Shown: piece after piece, positions 61,385-64,000 of the stretch
Layout: the number at the start of each line of letters is the position of its first letter
Position numbering within the stretch: position 1 is the stretch's first letter
Assembly (NCBI RefSeq): GCF_032884065.1
Contig: NC_088867.1
Span: 23,070,281 to 23,134,280 of the forward strand
Direction of reading: 5' to 3'
Source: Artemia franciscana
Taxonomy: Eukaryota; Arthropoda; Branchiopoda; Anostraca; Artemiidae
Length of the DNA stretch: 64,000 bases
The notes under the pieces: model-generated
Database searches by the model: none
Seen by the model: the letters and a program-made list of their open reading frames with translations, nothing else
Told to the model about the DNA's origin: nothing
Made by a program: the position numbers and the translations under genes

Positions 61385-61915
61385 CAATGGGGCATATTTT
61401 CAATATAGTATCAACATTCCCCAAATTTTTCACCTTAATGCACTAATCTTTAGTAGCAGAAGTAGTAAGACCAGTAGTAATACTAGTAACAGTGAAAATG
61501 ATAGTTGCAGTAAAAGTAGCTTGGGAAGCAGTAGCAGAAGTAGTAATAAGAGAAGCAATAGCAGTATGAATAGAAGCAGCAGCATTAGGATGCAAACGTT
61601 GTCTTTTGGTTAGTTCAACCAGCCCTGTATGATTGAACTTCAAAAAGCGACTCTTCCTAAGATATTGCTGAAGTTCGAGATGCATTTCCTCAAACATTAT
61701 TCGAGTTATGGATGATGTAAATGATTTCCTTCTTCACAAAAAAGAACAATAGTCTATAATCAGCTTTATAAAAAGGTTTACATTCAGATCAAGATATTGG
61801 ATGATCAGTGCAAAATAGGGCTCAAGTGTGAAATTGAGCTTATAAAGAAAATACTGATAGGGGTCCAATAAGTAAATGGTATACCAAAAGAAGGATTCTT
61901 TGGGCTAGCAATACA
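61385..61915 (-). repeat. R2 dispersed repeat, copy 2
   Basis: Most complete R2 copy. The minus-strand open frame 61,697-61,443 (84 codons) starts MFEEMHLELQQYLRKSRFLK and ends in the Thr/Ser-rich TTSATKD segment. With copy 1 it forms an inverted pair flanking 57.8-61.5 kb. Confidence 0.72.
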
Positions 61916-62949
61916 ATACTATGGATTGCAAAGTCTTGCAAGCTCAATACAAAATGGGACTGTACCAAATTTCAAAGGGGGTTTTACCCTGTTAATCCTT
62001 CCCTCTTAACATCTTTAAATTTAATTTTTCTTAACTCAATCGGCTGCTTATATATTACTAACTAATGTCCGTTTTTAAATAGCCCCCTTTCAAATGTGAG
62101 AGGAGCTGTCTTCCCATGTTAACTCCTTAGCTTATAAGATTCAGATCTACAGGTTTTTATGAGTTACTAAGTTGATTGAACAGTGCTCATTAGTATTCAC
62201 ACTCTGTTGCTACAAACAGCCAATACTTATGTTGCAATCCCATTTCATATTTTCAACAGTAGTGTAAATTCGAAACTATTGAGGATTAAGTAAATATTGC
62301 GTTAAGTAAATGTTGGGGTTAAGTAAAATGTTGCCTTTTAAAAAATTAGAAGGATACAGATTTACGCTATTCTCAATTTGTCAAAGAAAATTTTTCAGAG
62401 AATACGCCCAAAAATTTTAGTTTTCAAACTCTAGGAAGAAAAAATAGGGCACACAAACACTCTCCTCCCCTTCCCTTATTTAACACCTCTGAATTCCAGT
62501 TCCCATTCAAAATTATTACTTTTTACGTACAATCCATTACCATGGGCAGTTTACAAGTTCCAGTTCCAGTTCAGAAATTTATATATAGGGCATATAAACA
62601 GCCAATTGGTCCTTTCACCCCTTTACTCTCCAAAAAGTATCTTCAGATAATCAGAAATCCTTCATTCTCATCTGTAACCAAACCCTGGAAATAAAGAAGT
62701 CTTCCTATGAATTAAGAACCCAATAATCCCAATAAAATTTCTTAATTCTATTTATAGGTTTTGGGAAGTAGGGGTACTTGAGCTACCTATCCTCAGCAGT
62801 TTAAGGCCAATAGGCCATTCAGCATAAATATGTTTCTTCCCACTCACTCCTGCAAATTCTAAAACAAATGATGGGTAACCCCTTTTTGTTGTCTTCATTA
62901 TGCATTAGTAATCACTCATCAATTTGTCTCTGTTTTGCCTTCCCTCTAA
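61916..62949. other. No gene seen; may include LINE 3' flank
   Basis: No domain or RNA gene. The part next to 62,950 would be the 3' flank of the minus-strand LINE relic. Confidence 0.45.
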
Positions 62950-63560
62950 TCACTTTGTCTCAGTAGAAGCCTTGAAAATATTTCTGACAATGTGCCAGGG
63001 CAGGTTAGAATTTAGGATTGTAGTGGAAGTATGTGGTATATTAGCCATGAAGCAGAGGTGCTTAAGGGAAAGTCTCCACACTGAGTGACTGACAGTCAAA
63101 TAAGACATGCTGGATAGTTTCATCAGTTGAGAAGCAGACATTGCATAGAGGGGAGTGATGTAACTTCCAATTAAATGACAAACTATTGATAAGAAGGGCA
63201 CAAGATTTCAGACAGTAAGATAGCACTGTGTGTAATTTAGTATGAAAGGTAGAAAATATCAATTTACTGTGATCAACATTAGATTTTTACCTAATAGTGC
63301 CTTGTGAATTGAAACCAGAGGAAGGACTTGGGTTTAACAAAGAAGCTTTGGCTACTAGTAAATCAGCAGAATTATTATATTTGGTGCCTTTACTTTGAAC
63401 AGTGTTGGAAAAAGATATAGTTGCCTTCGGCCTGAAGGTTCAGAAGCTATCTTCTAATGTTGAATAAGTCCTTATCATTGGCAATTCTATTTTTTTTTTC
63501 AATAGTGTTACCAATTCACAGTCAAAAAGACAAAGAATATTTTCATCTATGATGCTATTA
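62950..63560 (-). pseudogene. LINE ORF2 C-terminal end: RNase H and zinc-type motif
   Basis: One minus-strand frame with stops gives ENILCLFDCELVTLLKKKIE, LPMIRTYSTLEDSF, stop, TVQSKGTKYNNSADLLVAKA (the G-N-x-x-AD-x-LA end of LINE RNase H), stop, LHTVLSYCLKSCALLINSL and WKLHHSPLCNVCFSTDETIQ then HVLFDCQSL (C-x2-C...H...C). After a slip near 63,075 it ends in LPWHIVRNIFKASTETK at 62,950. An RNase H plus this Cys/His end is typical of Jockey/I-type LINEs, a lineage different from the RNase-H-less LINE at 18.8 kb. Confidence 0.75.
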
Positions 63561-64000
63561 TTTTATAAGAACATCTAGGGTCAGGCAAATGACGCACTCT
63601 TAATAAGCACAAAATCGAATATCCCAAAGGAAGTGGTACATAAGGTTTTGGTCTAGCAATGGAATACATTTTCCTGTTCTCTCACCCTGGACAGACCCAT
63701 GCACAGATTTTCTTGTGATTAGGGTACAACTTCGAAATCTGTTCAGCCAGAATAGTGTGGATCACAAAATTAAACCTTAAAGGTTAAAAAAGGTCAATAG
63801 TAACAATTGGTGGAGAACATCTGTCTTTTCTTTTTTCTATTCTAATTTGAAATTGTTAAAACAAATTCAAAAAGTCCAATAAGACCTGCACCTCCCCCTT
63901 CTGGATTTTGAAAAATACAAGGGGTTACCCAGTCTCAGGAATCATGCAAAACAGAAGGCATATGCCACCTCAAATTCACTTGAACGTTTAATTCTAATGT
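63561..64000. other. Probable continuation of LINE relic, no clear frame
   Basis: Upstream part of the minus-strand LINE. Short protein-like pieces appear in mixed frames but none is secure. Confidence 0.35.

Overview
The window is repeat-dominated, AT-rich animal DNA with no prokaryotic gene order, operons, rRNA, tRNA or CRISPR. The mix of Helitrons, Penelope-like elements (PLEs), piggyBac remnants, several non-LTR lineages, a gypsy-type LTR element and long (AT)n arrays suits an invertebrate, probably an arthropod; the species cannot be fixed from sequence alone. Almost every coding region is a transposon relic with stops or frameshifts. The one convincing host coding piece is a cleanly spliced 66-codon exon of an anoctamin (TMEM16) gene at 39,058-39,255. 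A possible 3'-terminal exon lies at 58,978-59,082.

Layout. 1-3,795: a truncated PLE reverse transcriptase (minus), foldback modules and a degenerate satellite, ending at a 100-N gap. Bases 3,896-10,680 are a Helitron pile-up: a decayed autonomous copy (plus), a non-autonomous copy with both ends readable (minus, 7,068-9,264) and shorter derivatives. 11,533-16,252 repeats the PLE-foldback-satellite block almost exactly. Bases 16,350-18,578 carry a piggyBac relic with a nested LINE tail; 18,781-21,393 is a LINE readable in one frame with three stops; 22,030-22,970 is another Helitron tail. Bases 23,390-27,355 hold two copies of a duplicated unit, one with a decayed secreted-protein gene. 27,360-29,230 joins a PLE endonuclease end to a second piggyBac relic, followed by about 2.8 kb of satellite. 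That piggyBac-satellite pair mirrors 15.7-18.6 kb in inverted order.

34.0-37.2, 41.2-43.7 and 56.1-57.4 kb hold three copies of a mosaic in which a LINE ORF1-like gene (plus) faces a LINE reverse transcriptase (minus). Bases 43.9-51.1 kb are a gypsy-type retrotransposon with gag, protease, RT, RNase H and integrase, all broken. 51.1-56.0 kb is featureless AT-rich DNA. 57.4-61.9 kb holds inverted copies of a small repeat family flanking (AT)n arrays. The window ends in a LINE RNase H/zinc-motif tail (minus).

The genes do not form a pathway; they record successive, nested insertions, local duplication and decay around at least one host locus. The most notable observations are the recurring ORF1/antisense-RT mosaic, the satellite tied to piggyBac ends, the foldback modules that travel beside PLEs, and the anoctamin exon. 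All coordinates and homologies were read by eye, with no alignment or database search.
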